Source: Candidatus Latescibacterota bacterium
Lineage (GTDB): Bacteria; Krumholzibacteriota; Krumholzibacteriia; WVZY01; JAKEHA01
Direction: 5' to 3'
Length of the DNA: 13,108 nucleotides
Assembly: GCA_022615275.1 (NCBI GenBank)
Contig: JAKEHA010000247.1
Location: forward strand, 1-13,108
Shown: piece after piece, positions 1-7,187 of the stretch
Layout: every line of letters begins with the position of its first letter
Numbering within the stretch: the first letter of the stretch is position 1
Made by a program: the position numbers and the translations under genes
The notes under the pieces: generated by a model
The model's database searches: none
The model's input: the letters and a program-made list of their open reading frames with translations, nothing else
What the model was told of the DNA's origin: nothing

Positions 1-671
1 ACATAGGTGAACGCAACGCTCATGCACCCGTCCGCGAGGAGCTTCACGCTCGCGAGCGCGTCCATCCACGCTTCCCAGTCGACGCCGCCCATCACCGTGA
101 CCGTGTCCGCGATCTCTTGCGGTGTGGCGGGCTCGATGGTGACGCCGGTGACGAGGGCCTTGTCGGTGTCGACGGTCTTGCCGTGGTAGGGCGCGCCGAT
201 CGGTTTCAGCACCGACTTGGCCGCTTCGCCGTCGGCGAGTGTGCGCCGCGGCGCGGCCAGGCTGTACACGACCAGGTCGACCGGCCCGATCTCTCTCAGA
301 GCTTCGATGGTCTTTTCCTTGCCGCCTTGCGAGTAGGCGTCAATGTTGAGACTCTTCGCTTTCAGACCGGCACTGTGAGCATGCTTCTCGAAAGCGGCGG
401 AGTTGTACCAACCGGCTGTGGCCGGCCGGTTTTCCGCCGGCTCGCGCTCCAGGAACACGCCCACAGTGGCTGCATCGCTCCCGAACGCGGCCGCGATGCG
501 CGACGCGAGCCCATAGCCGGTCGACGCGCCGATGACGAGCGCGCGTCTGGGTCCGTTTTGCAGGCGCGGCCGCGCGCGCACCACCTCGATCTGCGCGCGC
601 ACATTGGCGTCGCACCCGACCGGGTGCGTCGTGATGCAGACGAATCCGCGAATCTTCGGTTTGATGACCAT
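1..671 (-). CDS. fabV: Enoyl-ACP / trans-2-enoyl-CoA reductase FabV, N-terminal part, cut by the left edge
   Basis: FabV reduces the enoyl thioester with NADH in the last step of fatty-acid elongation, or trans-2-enoyl-CoA in the related Ter enzymes; it acts in the cytoplasm. The 223 residues visible start MVIKPKIRGF and carry the family hallmarks in order: THPVGC at 15-20, the NAD-binding IGASTGYGLASR at 47-58, AGWYNSAAF at 86-94, IDAYSQGGK at 110-118 and YSLAAPRR at 136-143. They stop at SVAFTY, just before the expected catalytic Tyr-x8-Lys motif. The family is about 400 residues long, so a little over half is here. The start follows the isocitrate dehydrogenase stop by 3 nt, so the two are probably cotranscribed. 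FabV enzymes are known for low sensitivity to triclosan, which is family knowledge and not shown here. ACP versus CoA preference cannot be told from sequence. Confidence 0.93.
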   Translation of the reverse strand, partial: MVIKPKIRGFVCITTHPVGCDANVRAQIEVVRARPRLQNGPRRALVIGASTGYGLASRIAAAFGSDAATVGVFLEREPAENRPATAGWYNSAAFEKHAHSAGLKAKSLNIDAYSQGGKEKTIEALREIGPVDLVVYSLAAPRRTLADGEAAKSVLKPIGAPYHGKTVDTDKALVTGVTIEPATPQEIADTVTVMGGVDWEAWMDALASVKLLADGCMSVAFTY

Positions 672-674
672 CGC

Positions 675-1712
675 TTACGCGTCCACCGGCTCGCGGCGCC
701 GCCGCTCGACTTCGCCCACGATCGCGTCCGCGATTGCGCGCGTCGTGCCCGTGCCGCCCAGGTCGGGTGTGAGCACGTCGCGGCGCTCGGTCGTGATGGT
801 ACGCACCGCCTTGCGAATGCGCAGGTACGACTCGTTGTCGCCCAGGTGGTGACACATCATCGCGGCCGAGAGGATCATCGCGATCGGGTTCGCGATGCCC
901 TTGCCCGCGATGTCGGGCGCGGAGCCGTGGATGGCCTCGAACACCGCGCAGTCCGGGCCGTAGTTGGCGCCCGGCGCCAGGCCCAGGCCGCCGATCAAGC
1001 CGGCCGCCAGGTCGCTCACGATGTCGCCGTAGAGATTCTCGAGCAGGAGCACGTCGAACTGCGACGGCTTGGTCACGAGTTTCATCGCCAGAGCGTCGAC
1101 CAGGATGTCGTCGAACTGAATGCGGCCTTCGTACGGTTTCGCTTCCTGGCGCGCGCATTCGAGGAACAGCCCGTCCGCCTTCTTCATGATGTTGGCCTTG
1201 TGCACCGCGGTCACGCGCTTGCGGCCCCAATTCACCGCGTACTCGAAGGCGAACTTGGCGATGCGCCGGCTCGCGGTCTCGGTGATCACCTTGATCGACG
1301 TGATCACGCCGGGCGCGACTTCGTTCTCGAGGCCCGCGTACAGGTCCTCGGTGTTCTCGCGCACGATGACGAGGTCGGTCTGCCCGTAGGGCGTTTCCAG
1401 GCCGGGCACGGTCTTGACCGGGCGGACGTTGGCGAACAGCGCGAGTTCTTTGCGCAGGCGCACGTTCGCGGAGATGTGTCCCGTTCCGATGGGCGTCGTG
1501 GTCGGGCCCTTGAGGGCCACACCGCATCGGCGAATCTCGTCGAGCACGTCGGGCGGCAGCGCCTCGCCGTACTTCTCGAATGCGACCGCGCCGACCTCCC
1601 TCGGCACCCACTCGATCTCGGGGCCCGAGGCTTCGACCACGCGCCGCGCCGCCTCCACGACTTCGGGACCGATGCCGTCGCCCGGCAACAGGACGACCCG
1701 CCGCTTGCTCAT
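675..1712 (-). CDS. NAD-dependent isocitrate dehydrogenase (isocitrate/isopropylmalate dehydrogenase family)
   Basis: This enzyme oxidatively decarboxylates isocitrate to 2-oxoglutarate in the TCA cycle. The 345-residue protein has the PGDGIGPE motif at 10-17, the substrate loop GHISANVRLRK at 78-88 with the Ser-x-Asn and Arg87 pattern of isocitrate enzymes rather than the isopropylmalate pattern, Arg97, Arg118, RENTEDLYAG at 118-127 with Tyr125, VHKANIMK at 170-177 with Lys172, and the metal-binding NLYGDIVSD at 226-234. Cofactor loop GSAPDIAGK (263-271) has Asp267-Ile268, the NAD-type pair, where NADP enzymes such as E. coli Icd have Lys-Tyr. Overall it looks more like the mitochondrial IDH3 alpha subunit than E. 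coli Icd. The ATG at 1712 is chosen because AAAGGA (1718-1723) lies 5 nt upstream and the next residues are the family N-terminus; the 36 upstream codons look non-coding. It leads a pair with fabV. Homoisocitrate dehydrogenase is a less likely alternative. Confidence 0.9.
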   Translation of the reverse strand: MSKRRVVLLPGDGIGPEVVEAARRVVEASGPEIEWVPREVGAVAFEKYGEALPPDVLDEIRRCGVALKGPTTTPIGTGHISANVRLRKELALFANVRPVKTVPGLETPYGQTDLVIVRENTEDLYAGLENEVAPGVITSIKVITETASRRIAKFAFEYAVNWGRKRVTAVHKANIMKKADGLFLECARQEAKPYEGRIQFDDILVDALAMKLVTKPSQFDVLLLENLYGDIVSDLAAGLIGGLGLAPGANYGPDCAVFEAIHGSAPDIAGKGIANPIAMILSAAMMCHHLGDNESYLRIRKAVRTITTERRDVLTPDLGGTGTTRAIADAIVGEVERRRREPVDA

Positions 1713-1779
1713 TCGATTCCTTTCACGATTGGGAACACGGACGTCTTCGCAGGATCCGGCGAACGGCCGGATGCGCGGC

Positions 1780-1808
1780 ATGGTAGCACAAGACGCCCGG
1801 GCGCGAAA
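1780..1808 (-). promoter_or_regulatory. Candidate extended -10 promoter for the isocitrate dehydrogenase-fabV pair
   Basis: Reading the minus strand, TACCAT (1780-1785) is preceded by TG at 1787-1788, giving an extended -10 TGCTACCAT. The hexamer 17 bp upstream is TTTCGC, a poor -35. The predicted start near 1773 would leave a leader of about 60 nt. The upstream part overlaps the hairpin at 1794-1817. This is pattern matching only. Confidence 0.3.
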
Positions 1809-1817
1809 GCCCGGGCG
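1794..1817 (-). terminator. Perfect GC-rich hairpin after the acetyltransferase gene; possible terminator lacking a U-tract
   Basis: The arms CGCCCGGGC (1794-1802) and GCCCGGGCG (1809-1817) pair perfectly over 9 bp around a 6-nt loop. The hairpin lies 19 nt beyond the acetyltransferase stop and upstream of the isocitrate dehydrogenase gene, where a terminator is expected. The minus strand continues TCTTGTG after the stem, so there is no clean T-run. It could also be a transcript-stabilising or factor-dependent element. Confidence 0.45.
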
Positions 1818-1836
1818 CAAGCAACCGGCTAGCGAC

Positions 1837-2367
1837 TCATTCCAATTCCTTGTAGAAGATCACCGCGTCGTGCGGGGTCACGCCGTCCGTGTCGACGGCG
1901 AAGCGCGGGATCGCTCCCACGTACGTCCACCCCAGCCGCCGATACAACGTTTCCGCCGCGGCGCCGCGCTTCGCGTCCAGGGTCAACAAACGGAATCCCT
2001 CGCGCCGCGCCTCGTCCTCGGCCGCGTGCATCAGCCGCGCGCCCCACCCCGCACCGCGGTGCCCGCGATGCACGATCAGCTTCACGAGCTCGGTCCGGTG
2101 CGGCTGGTTGGGCGCCCAAGCCGGGTGCAGTTGCACCGTCCCGACGATCACTCCCGCCTCGCGCGCGACCAGGAAGATCGCGCGTGCGTGCGCGTCGGCG
2201 AGTGTAGCGCGCCACCAGTCGATCGCTTGCTCGAGCGTCAGCGGCGAGACGAAGCTCACCGCCGCCCCCGATGCGACCGCGTCCACCAGAAGACCCGCGA
2301 GGGCGCGCACGTCGGATTCGTTCGCGGGGAGGATCAATCGCTCGATGGTGTGCGTCGCGCCGGCCAT
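1837..2367 (-). CDS. GNAT-family N-acetyltransferase, tabtoxin-resistance (TTR)-like
   Basis: The protein transfers an acetyl group from acetyl-CoA to an amine on a small molecule or protein; the substrate is unknown. From the ATG at 2367 it has 176 residues. GNAT motif A is clear: ELVKLIV at 93-99, then the pyrophosphate loop R-G-A-G-W-G at 104-109 and ARLM. The pattern GAAVSFVSPLT near the N-terminus, LLTLDAKRGAAAETLYRRLGW and the ending AVIFYKEL align well, from memory, with the TTR protein of Pseudomonas syringae, which acetylates tabtoxinine-beta-lactam. Other members of this branch are uncharacterised, so a toxin-resistance role is only a hint. Start choice: the frame stays open to a GTG at 2379 with no Shine-Dalgarno; the ATG at 2367 has GGTGA 8 nt upstream. 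The LIM-peptidase stop lies 25 nt upstream (13 nt if GTG is used), so it probably shares that transcript. Confidence 0.83.
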   Translation of the reverse strand: MAGATHTIERLILPANESDVRALAGLLVDAVASGAAVSFVSPLTLEQAIDWWRATLADAHARAIFLVAREAGVIVGTVQLHPAWAPNQPHRTELVKLIVHRGHRGAGWGARLMHAAEDEARREGFRLLTLDAKRGAAAETLYRRLGWTYVGAIPRFAVDTDGVTPHDAVIFYKELE

Positions 2368-2392
2368 GATCGACGTCACCGCGGAACCCGGG

Positions 2393-3376
2393 CTAGTAAC
2401 CCTTCGGAAAATCCGAACTCTTGGAAAGGTAGCGAAGCCAGGCCCGGTGGCCCTCCGACTCGGCCAGGGTCTTCACGCGGCGGAAGCCGTCGCCGTAGAC
2501 GGGGTCGACATCGCGCGTCAAACTGGTGCGGAAGAACGAGCTCTCCTTGCCGGGATACTTGCCCAGCACGAGGAACGCGGCGTAGTTGCAGCTCCCCTCC
2601 GACCACGCCTTGTCGTTGTTGAAGCGGGCGCGGTTAAACTGCCACACGTGCGCCAGCTCGTGCGCGACGGTGTTGATGATCTCCATCCTGGGCATTCCGT
2701 ACAGAAGGAAGATGTGCATCTTGCGGTTCTGCGACCTCCCGAACACGCGCCAGTCTTCGCGATAGTCGGTGAAGCCGCGCAGCCCGTTCGAGTGGTGGCC
2801 CGACAGCGTCTGCATCTTGTCGCGTCCGATCAAGTGGATCTGGATGCCGTTGTAGTCGACCTCCATGCCGAAGGTCTTCATGTGTTCGGCCACTTCGTAC
2901 ACGATCTCGAGGATGGCGTCGACGTCCGTCATCGATTCCGGCTTGCAGATGTTGCAGATGAAGCGGCCGTCCTCGTAGCGGGTGCCGCCGCCGGTGAGCT
3001 TCTCCGAGACGAAACGCCCGCACGAATCGCACATGGGAGCCTCGCCGTCGTGACGCTTGCAGTACGAGTTCCCCCAGTAGTCCTGCAGGTATTCCCCGCG
3101 CAGCACGTCGTTGCACAATGAGCACTTGAGGGCCACGCGATCGAGGAAGCAGTCGTTGTGATAGACGTTGCCCTTTTGCTCGCTGTAGGAGCCGCTGATG
3201 GGGCGTTCGCAGATCTCGCACACGAAGCAGTCGGGGTGGTAGATGCGTCCCTGGGTCTGGAAGGCGTCGCGTTCGATCGGCTTTCCGCACTCGGTGCAAG
3301 TGGGAGCGTCGGCTGCGAACGCCAACCCGGCGAGCATCAGCACAAGTCCGATCAGCAATGCGGCGCGCGTACGCAT
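2393..3376 (-). CDS. Exported LIM-domain / DA1-like zinc metallopeptidase
   Basis: The predicted protein of 327 residues has a Sec signal peptide (MRTRAALL, a hydrophobic core, cleavage probably after AFA at 19-21). Next come two treble-clef modules of LIM type: Cys27/Cys30, His47/Cys50, Cys53/Cys56, His73/Cys76; and Cys85/Cys88, Cys106/His109, Cys116/Cys119, Cys141/Cys144. The C-terminal half is the DA1-like peptidase domain with HELAH at 239-243 and W-S-E-G at 258-261, where Glu260 is the probable third zinc ligand. Plant DA1 has the same LIM, LIM-like, HExxH-peptidase order but is intracellular and is activated by ubiquitin. Here a signal peptide replaces the ubiquitin-binding motifs, so the protein should act outside the cytoplasm. 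Substrate and role are unknown. Start: the frame is open to TTG 3412, with ATGs at 3394, 3385 and 3376; 3376 gives the best signal peptide and sits 7 nt after a candidate -10. The aldolase fusion gene ends 45 nt upstream. Confidence 0.85.
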   Translation of the reverse strand: MRTRAALLIGLVLMLAGLAFAADAPTCTECGKPIERDAFQTQGRIYHPDCFVCEICERPISGSYSEQKGNVYHNDCFLDRVALKCSLCNDVLRGEYLQDYWGNSYCKRHDGEAPMCDSCGRFVSEKLTGGGTRYEDGRFICNICKPESMTDVDAILEIVYEVAEHMKTFGMEVDYNGIQIHLIGRDKMQTLSGHHSNGLRGFTDYREDWRVFGRSQNRKMHIFLLYGMPRMEIINTVAHELAHVWQFNRARFNNDKAWSEGSCNYAAFLVLGKYPGKESSFFRTSLTRDVDPVYGDGFRRVKTLAESEGHRAWLRYLSKSSDFPKGY

Positions 3377-3383
3377 GTCTCTC

Positions 3384-3412
3384 ATGCTAATCATCTGCAA
3401 ATAACGTGGCAA
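3384..3412 (-). promoter_or_regulatory. Candidate sigma70-like promoter immediately before the LIM-DA1 peptidase gene
   Basis: On the minus strand TTGCCA (3407-3412) and TAGCAT (3384-3389) are separated by exactly 17 bp, matching the consensus at 5 of 6 and 4 of 6 positions. Transcription would begin at about 3376-3378, at or next to the chosen ATG, giving a leaderless mRNA. That fits the absence of a good Shine-Dalgarno there. The gene could still also be read from upstream. Confidence 0.38.
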
Positions 3413-3421
3413 GTAACCGCG

Positions 3422-5410
3422 CTACACGACGCGGTCGTTTCCTCCGTCGACGGGAATCTGGGCACCCGTGGTCGCTGCGAACAATCGCCCGGAAAGGGCC
3501 ACGGCGAGTGCGGCCACCTCGGCCGACGTTACTTCGTGGCCGAGGAGATTCTTCTTCTTGTACGCCTCGACGTCCATGCCGTACTCCTTCGCGCGCGCGG
3601 CGAGGACCGCGGGCGTCCAGATGCCGGTGTCGAACACGTCGTTGGGGTGCAGCACGTTGACGCGAATCCCCGACGACGCCAGCTCCAGCGCGGCCACCCG
3701 CGCCAGCTGGGTCAGCCCCGCCTTCGCGACCGAGTACGCAGCGGCTCCCTTGCCCGGCGCCGGCACGTTCTTCGAGGCGATGAACACGACCGCGGGATCG
3801 AGACCCGCATCGAGGAATGGGATGGTCTTCTGGAGCAACAATCGGTGCGCGTCCAGGTTGACGGCGAGGCTCTGTCGCCACAGCTCGTCGGTCAGGTCCG
3901 CGATGCGCGTGCTCGCCGGAAAGGTCCCCGCGTTGCTCACCACCGCGTCGAGGCCGCCGAAGCGGCGCACCGTGTTCTCGATGGCATAGTCGAGGGCGCT
4001 CGCATCGGTGACGTCGCACACGAACGCGGCCACGCGCGCGTCGCTCCACGTCGACGAGACCGCGTCGGCGCGGTCGAGGGCCGCCACACACGCGCCCGCC
4101 TTCAAGAACGCGTCGACGGTCGCGCGTCCGATGCCGCTGGCAGCACCGGTCACCAGCACCACGCGCCCCGTGTGCTCGGCGGGGGCACTCGCGCGCTCGA
4201 GCTTGGCCTGCTCCAGGTCCCAATACTCGACGTCGAACACGTCGTCCTCGGGGAGCGCCTTCCACCCCCCGAGCAGCTCGGCGCGCGCGATCGCGGGGAC
4301 GGTGTGCGCGACGATGTCGCGCGCCACGACCGCGTCGGGGAGTGTACGCCCGAGCGCCACCGTACCGCGACCCGGCCACACCACCCAGCGCGGCGCGGGG
4401 TCGAGGGCCGTGAGCGCGCCCTCCCTATTGCGGTCGAAATACGCGCGGTAGTCCTTCCCGTAGCGCTCGATGCCGGCCTCGAGGTCCGCGCCCGCGACGA
4501 ACGCGGCGCGCTTGGTGCGAATCACGTGGTCGGGAGTCAGCGGTCCGCGCGACGCGATCTCGCCCACGTCCGCACGCGAGGAAAACGCGACGTGGAGCGG
4601 GCTGCCGTCGTGGGCGGCGATCAGCGGCGCCTTGGCCGCCTTCGACACCGCACCCCGGATGCGCGCGAGCGTCACCAAGTCGCCGTGCGAGAGCGACGTC
4701 GCGTCGGCGCCCTCCTCGTCGTCCGTGGCCAGCGGTGCGTGCATCTCGAGGTAGTCCTCGGCTTCCGTCACCACCTGAATCATGCGCTCGTAGCTCGTGC
4801 GCGCGTCGTCGCCGAAGGTGAACACGCCGTGGTTCATGAGAATGATGCCTTCGACCTCCGCCCAGTCGATGTCCTTGGTCATGCCGAACACTTCCCGGGC
4901 CAGGATGAACCCGGGCATCACGTAGGGCACGATGAAGATGCGGTGGCCGTAGATCTCGCCGATGCGTTCCACGCCCTTGGGCGTGTTGGTGATGGTCACG
5001 ACGGCGTCGGCGTGGGTGTGGTCGACGAAGGTGAATGGAATGACGGCGTGCAGGATCGCTTCGACCGAGGGATTGGGCGCGTTGGGATCGAGGAGTGCCG
5101 CGCGCAGCATCTCGACCATGCGCGCGTCCGTCAGCGAATGCAGGTCCGCCATCCGCCTCACCGTATCGAGGCGCAGCGGCGCGAACCCGGCGGGCTCGAT
5201 GGTGGCGAGGTCCCACCCGCTGCCCTTGACCCAGATGGCGTCGTGCTCGTCGCCGAACAGGTCGCGCGCCCGGGCTTTGACGGAGGTGTTGCCGCCGCCG
5301 TGCAGCACGAGCGACGGATCCTGTCCGATCAAGCGCGACGTGTATACGCGCAGCGCGAGCGGATCGTCGGCGTAGGCGCGCGCGTCGTGATCGTTCCAGA
5401 GGCTTCTCAC
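3422..5410 (-). CDS. Bifunctional class II aldolase / short-chain dehydrogenase (rhamnulose-phosphate aldolase/lactaldehyde dehydrogenase type)
   Basis: This 662-residue fusion has a class II aldolase/adducin domain at about 1-410 and a short-chain dehydrogenase domain at about 415-662. The aldolase half shows LHGGGNTSVK at 36-45 and the zinc-binding D-H-T-H-A-D (His131, His133) and M-N-H-G (His194). The dehydrogenase half shows TGAASGIG at 421-428, SNAG at 492-495 and the catalytic triad Ser546, Tyr559, Lys563 (YSVAK). Relatives split L-rhamnulose-1-phosphate into dihydroxyacetone phosphate and L-lactaldehyde and then oxidise the aldehyde with NAD; the length is close to theirs. No rhamnose kinase or isomerase is in the window, so the sugar is uncertain. 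The start is a GTG giving MRSLWNDHDA, the family's typical N-terminus; there is no strong Shine-Dalgarno. It begins 25 nt after the FG-GAP gene and is probably in the same transcript. Confidence 0.92.
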   Translation of the reverse strand: MRSLWNDHDARAYADDPLALRVYTSRLIGQDPSLVLHGGGNTSVKARARDLFGDEHDAIWVKGSGWDLATIEPAGFAPLRLDTVRRMADLHSLTDARMVEMLRAALLDPNAPNPSVEAILHAVIPFTFVDHTHADAVVTITNTPKGVERIGEIYGHRIFIVPYVMPGFILAREVFGMTKDIDWAEVEGIILMNHGVFTFGDDARTSYERMIQVVTEAEDYLEMHAPLATDDEEGADATSLSHGDLVTLARIRGAVSKAAKAPLIAAHDGSPLHVAFSSRADVGEIASRGPLTPDHVIRTKRAAFVAGADLEAGIERYGKDYRAYFDRNREGALTALDPAPRWVVWPGRGTVALGRTLPDAVVARDIVAHTVPAIARAELLGGWKALPEDDVFDVEYWDLEQAKLERASAPAEHTGRVVLVTGAASGIGRATVDAFLKAGACVAALDRADAVSSTWSDARVAAFVCDVTDASALDYAIENTVRRFGGLDAVVSNAGTFPASTRIADLTDELWRQSLAVNLDAHRLLLQKTIPFLDAGLDPAVVFIASKNVPAPGKGAAAYSVAKAGLTQLARVAALELASSGIRVNVLHPNDVFDTGIWTPAVLAARAKEYGMDVEAYKKKNLLGHEVTSAEVAALAVALSGRLFAATTGAQIPVDGGNDRVV

Positions 5411-5435
5411 GCCGGAGACTCTAGCGGTCCGCGTT

Positions 5436-7187
5436 CTACTTGAGAAGCATCATCTTGCGCGAGAGCGTGGAGCCGGCTGCGTCGATGCGGTAGAAGTAAA
5501 GACCGGACGCCACGCGTCGGCCGGTTGCGTCGGTTCCGTTCCAGCGCACGTCGTGGGGACCGGCCGCGAAGCGGCCGTGGGCGAGTGTGGCGACGAAGGC
5601 GCCGGTCGCGTCGTGCACCGTCAGGTCGACGAAGCCATCGTACGCAAGGTCGAAGCGGATCGTCGTGGAGGGATTGAAGGGATTGGGCTGGTTCTGCTCC
5701 ATCGTCACCGCGGCCGCGCTCACGCGCGGAACGCCGGCGGCCGACGAGTCGTTCTCGAACAGGTAGACCCAGTCGTCGACTTCGTCGAGGCCGGTCAGGT
5801 CGAGGTCGCCGTCGTTGTCGCGGTCGTGCAAGGTTGCGCACGAGCCGGCCGAGCTCGCGTCGAGTGTGCGCGAATCGACGAAGCCTCCGGCACCGTCGTT
5901 CTCCCAGATGGTCCACGATCCCGACGCATAGTCGCTCGACACCAGGTCCAGGTCGCCGTCTCCGTCGATGTCGCCGCAGTCGATGGCGAGGGGAAAGCTG
6001 CCGGTCGCGAGCGACGACACCGCGGAGATCCCGCCCGCGCCGTCGCCATAGTGCACCGCGATCCCGTTTCCACTCGAGTTGGCGGAGAACACGTCGACAT
6101 GATGATCACCGTCCAAGTCGCCCGCCGCGAGCATCCAGGGCTGACCGCTGGTCGGAACCGGCGCCTGCGGGATGAGCCCGCCGTCGCCGTTGCCGAGGAG
6201 CACGGTGACCTGGCGCGGAATGTTGTAGTTGCCGAGAAACACGTCCAGGATGCCGTCGTTGTTCGCGTCCGCCACCGCGATCGAGGTCTCGGCCGGTACG
6301 CCCGCTTCGATATCGACGCGCGGGGCGAAAGTCCCGTCCCCGTTGTTGAGAAAGATCGACGTCTTGTCCAGCACGCGACTGGCGGTCACGATGTCGTCCC
6401 AGCCGTCGCCGTTCAAATCGAGCACGCCTACGCCGCGCACCTGTGTCGCACCCGCGGGCAACCCGACGCTGGTCGGGAACGCGCCGGTCCCGTCTCCGAA
6501 CATCACGATGACGCGGTCGCTGTTGACGTTCGTCACCACCACGTCGATCTCACCGTCGTTGTCGAAGTCCGCGCCCTCGTTGGGGCTGGGCGTGTTCATG
6601 TTGGCGGGTTTGGTGACCGTGAAACCGCCTGGATACAGGCCGGCGCCGTTGTTCATATAAATGCGCACGTCGTCGCTCTGCTCGCACGGAACGAAGAGGT
6701 CCGACCATCCGTCGTTGTCGAGATCGCCCGCGTACGCGCCGTAGGGCTGCACCCACGTCTCCGCGCCTTGGCGGGCGTCGTAGCGCGTTACGTACTCCAG
6801 GTCGAGCGAAGCACTGCCGCTCTCGATCCAGAAGCTCCAGGCGTGGCCGAACGCCATCGGCTCGCCCAGCGTGTTCTCGATGGCGCGGCTCATCGCGACC
6901 GTCACGTACTCGCCGGCGAAGAAGGGCTCGTCGGGCGTGAACGTGATTACCCCGGCGACCACCTGCCGCGTACCGCTCGCGGGTCCCGACCAGCGGCCGA
7001 ACACGCGGAAGCTGACCGCGTCCACCGTCGTGGGATCGATGTCCGCGTTGAGTTGCACTTCGATCACGCCGTTGGCGGGCGCATCGATGCGCTGGCGCGC
7101 GGGCTGGACCGAAACCACCTGCGGCGGCGCGGAGAGCGCGGCGGCCGGGAGCAAGAGCACGAGAGACGCGAAGGCGACGGGTTTCAT
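5436..7187 (-). CDS. Secreted seven-repeat FG-GAP/VCBS beta-propeller with Ig-like N-terminus and FlgD-like C-terminal domain
   Basis: The 583-residue protein begins with a signal peptide (MKPVAFASLVLLLPAAALSA). Residues 21-121 form a bacterial Ig-like (SbsA/Big_5-type) domain. Seven calcium-loop motifs of the form D-x-[DN]-x-D-G-x-x-D follow at 155, 207, 257, 307, 357, 406 and 455, spaced 49-52 residues, which predicts a complete seven-bladed propeller. The fifth loop is degenerate (DLDGDHHVD). Residues 498-583 are a FlgD-like Ig domain with Q-P-N-P-F-N-P, WNGTDATGRRVASGLYFYR and the ending MMLLK, as in C-terminal sorting or anchoring tails of FCB bacteria. The ligand is unknown; such proteins are usually exported or on the surface. 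The ATG overlaps the ispH stop (ATGA) and has GGAGGT (7197-7202) 9 nt upstream, so it is translationally coupled to ispH. Confidence 0.9.
   Translation of the reverse strand: MKPVAFASLVLLLPAAALSAPPQVVSVQPARQRIDAPANGVIEVQLNADIDPTTVDAVSFRVFGRWSGPASGTRQVVAGVITFTPDEPFFAGEYVTVAMSRAIENTLGEPMAFGHAWSFWIESGSASLDLEYVTRYDARQGAETWVQPYGAYAGDLDNDGWSDLFVPCEQSDDVRIYMNNGAGLYPGGFTVTKPANMNTPSPNEGADFDNDGEIDVVVTNVNSDRVIVMFGDGTGAFPTSVGLPAGATQVRGVGVLDLNGDGWDDIVTASRVLDKTSIFLNNGDGTFAPRVDIEAGVPAETSIAVADANNDGILDVFLGNYNIPRQVTVLLGNGDGGLIPQAPVPTSGQPWMLAAGDLDGDHHVDVFSANSSGNGIAVHYGDGAGGISAVSSLATGSFPLAIDCGDIDGDGDLDLVSSDYASGSWTIWENDGAGGFVDSRTLDASSAGSCATLHDRDNDGDLDLTGLDEVDDWVYLFENDSSAAGVPRVSAAAVTMEQNQPNPFNPSTTIRFDLAYDGFVDLTVHDATGAFVATLAHGRFAAGPHDVRWNGTDATGRRVASGLYFYRIDAAGSTLSRKMMLLK

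Noticed and set aside
117..1832. A 571-codon plus-strand open frame opposite fabV, isocitrate dehydrogenase and the intergenic region
   Set aside because: Its translation is low-complexity and rich in Arg, Ala, Asp and His with no family motif. It spans genes with clear conserved motifs on the other strand. Long antisense frames are expected at this GC content.
5411..5435. Possible terminator between the FG-GAP and aldolase genes
   Set aside because: Only a short GCGGACCGC palindrome and no stable stem or T-run; the 25-nt gap fits cotranscription.
3158..5443. A 761-codon plus-strand open frame opposite the LIM peptidase and the aldolase/dehydrogenase fusion
   Set aside because: Same compositional pattern (Arg/Val/His-rich), no recognisable domain or start signal, and fully covered by two strongly supported minus-strand genes.
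5779..6740. Recurring GTCGCCGTC-type segments about 150 bp apart, suggesting a DNA repeat array
   Set aside because: They are the codons of the seven Asp-rich loops of the FG-GAP gene; the repetition is at protein level and diverged at DNA level, not a CRISPR or tandem-repeat locus.
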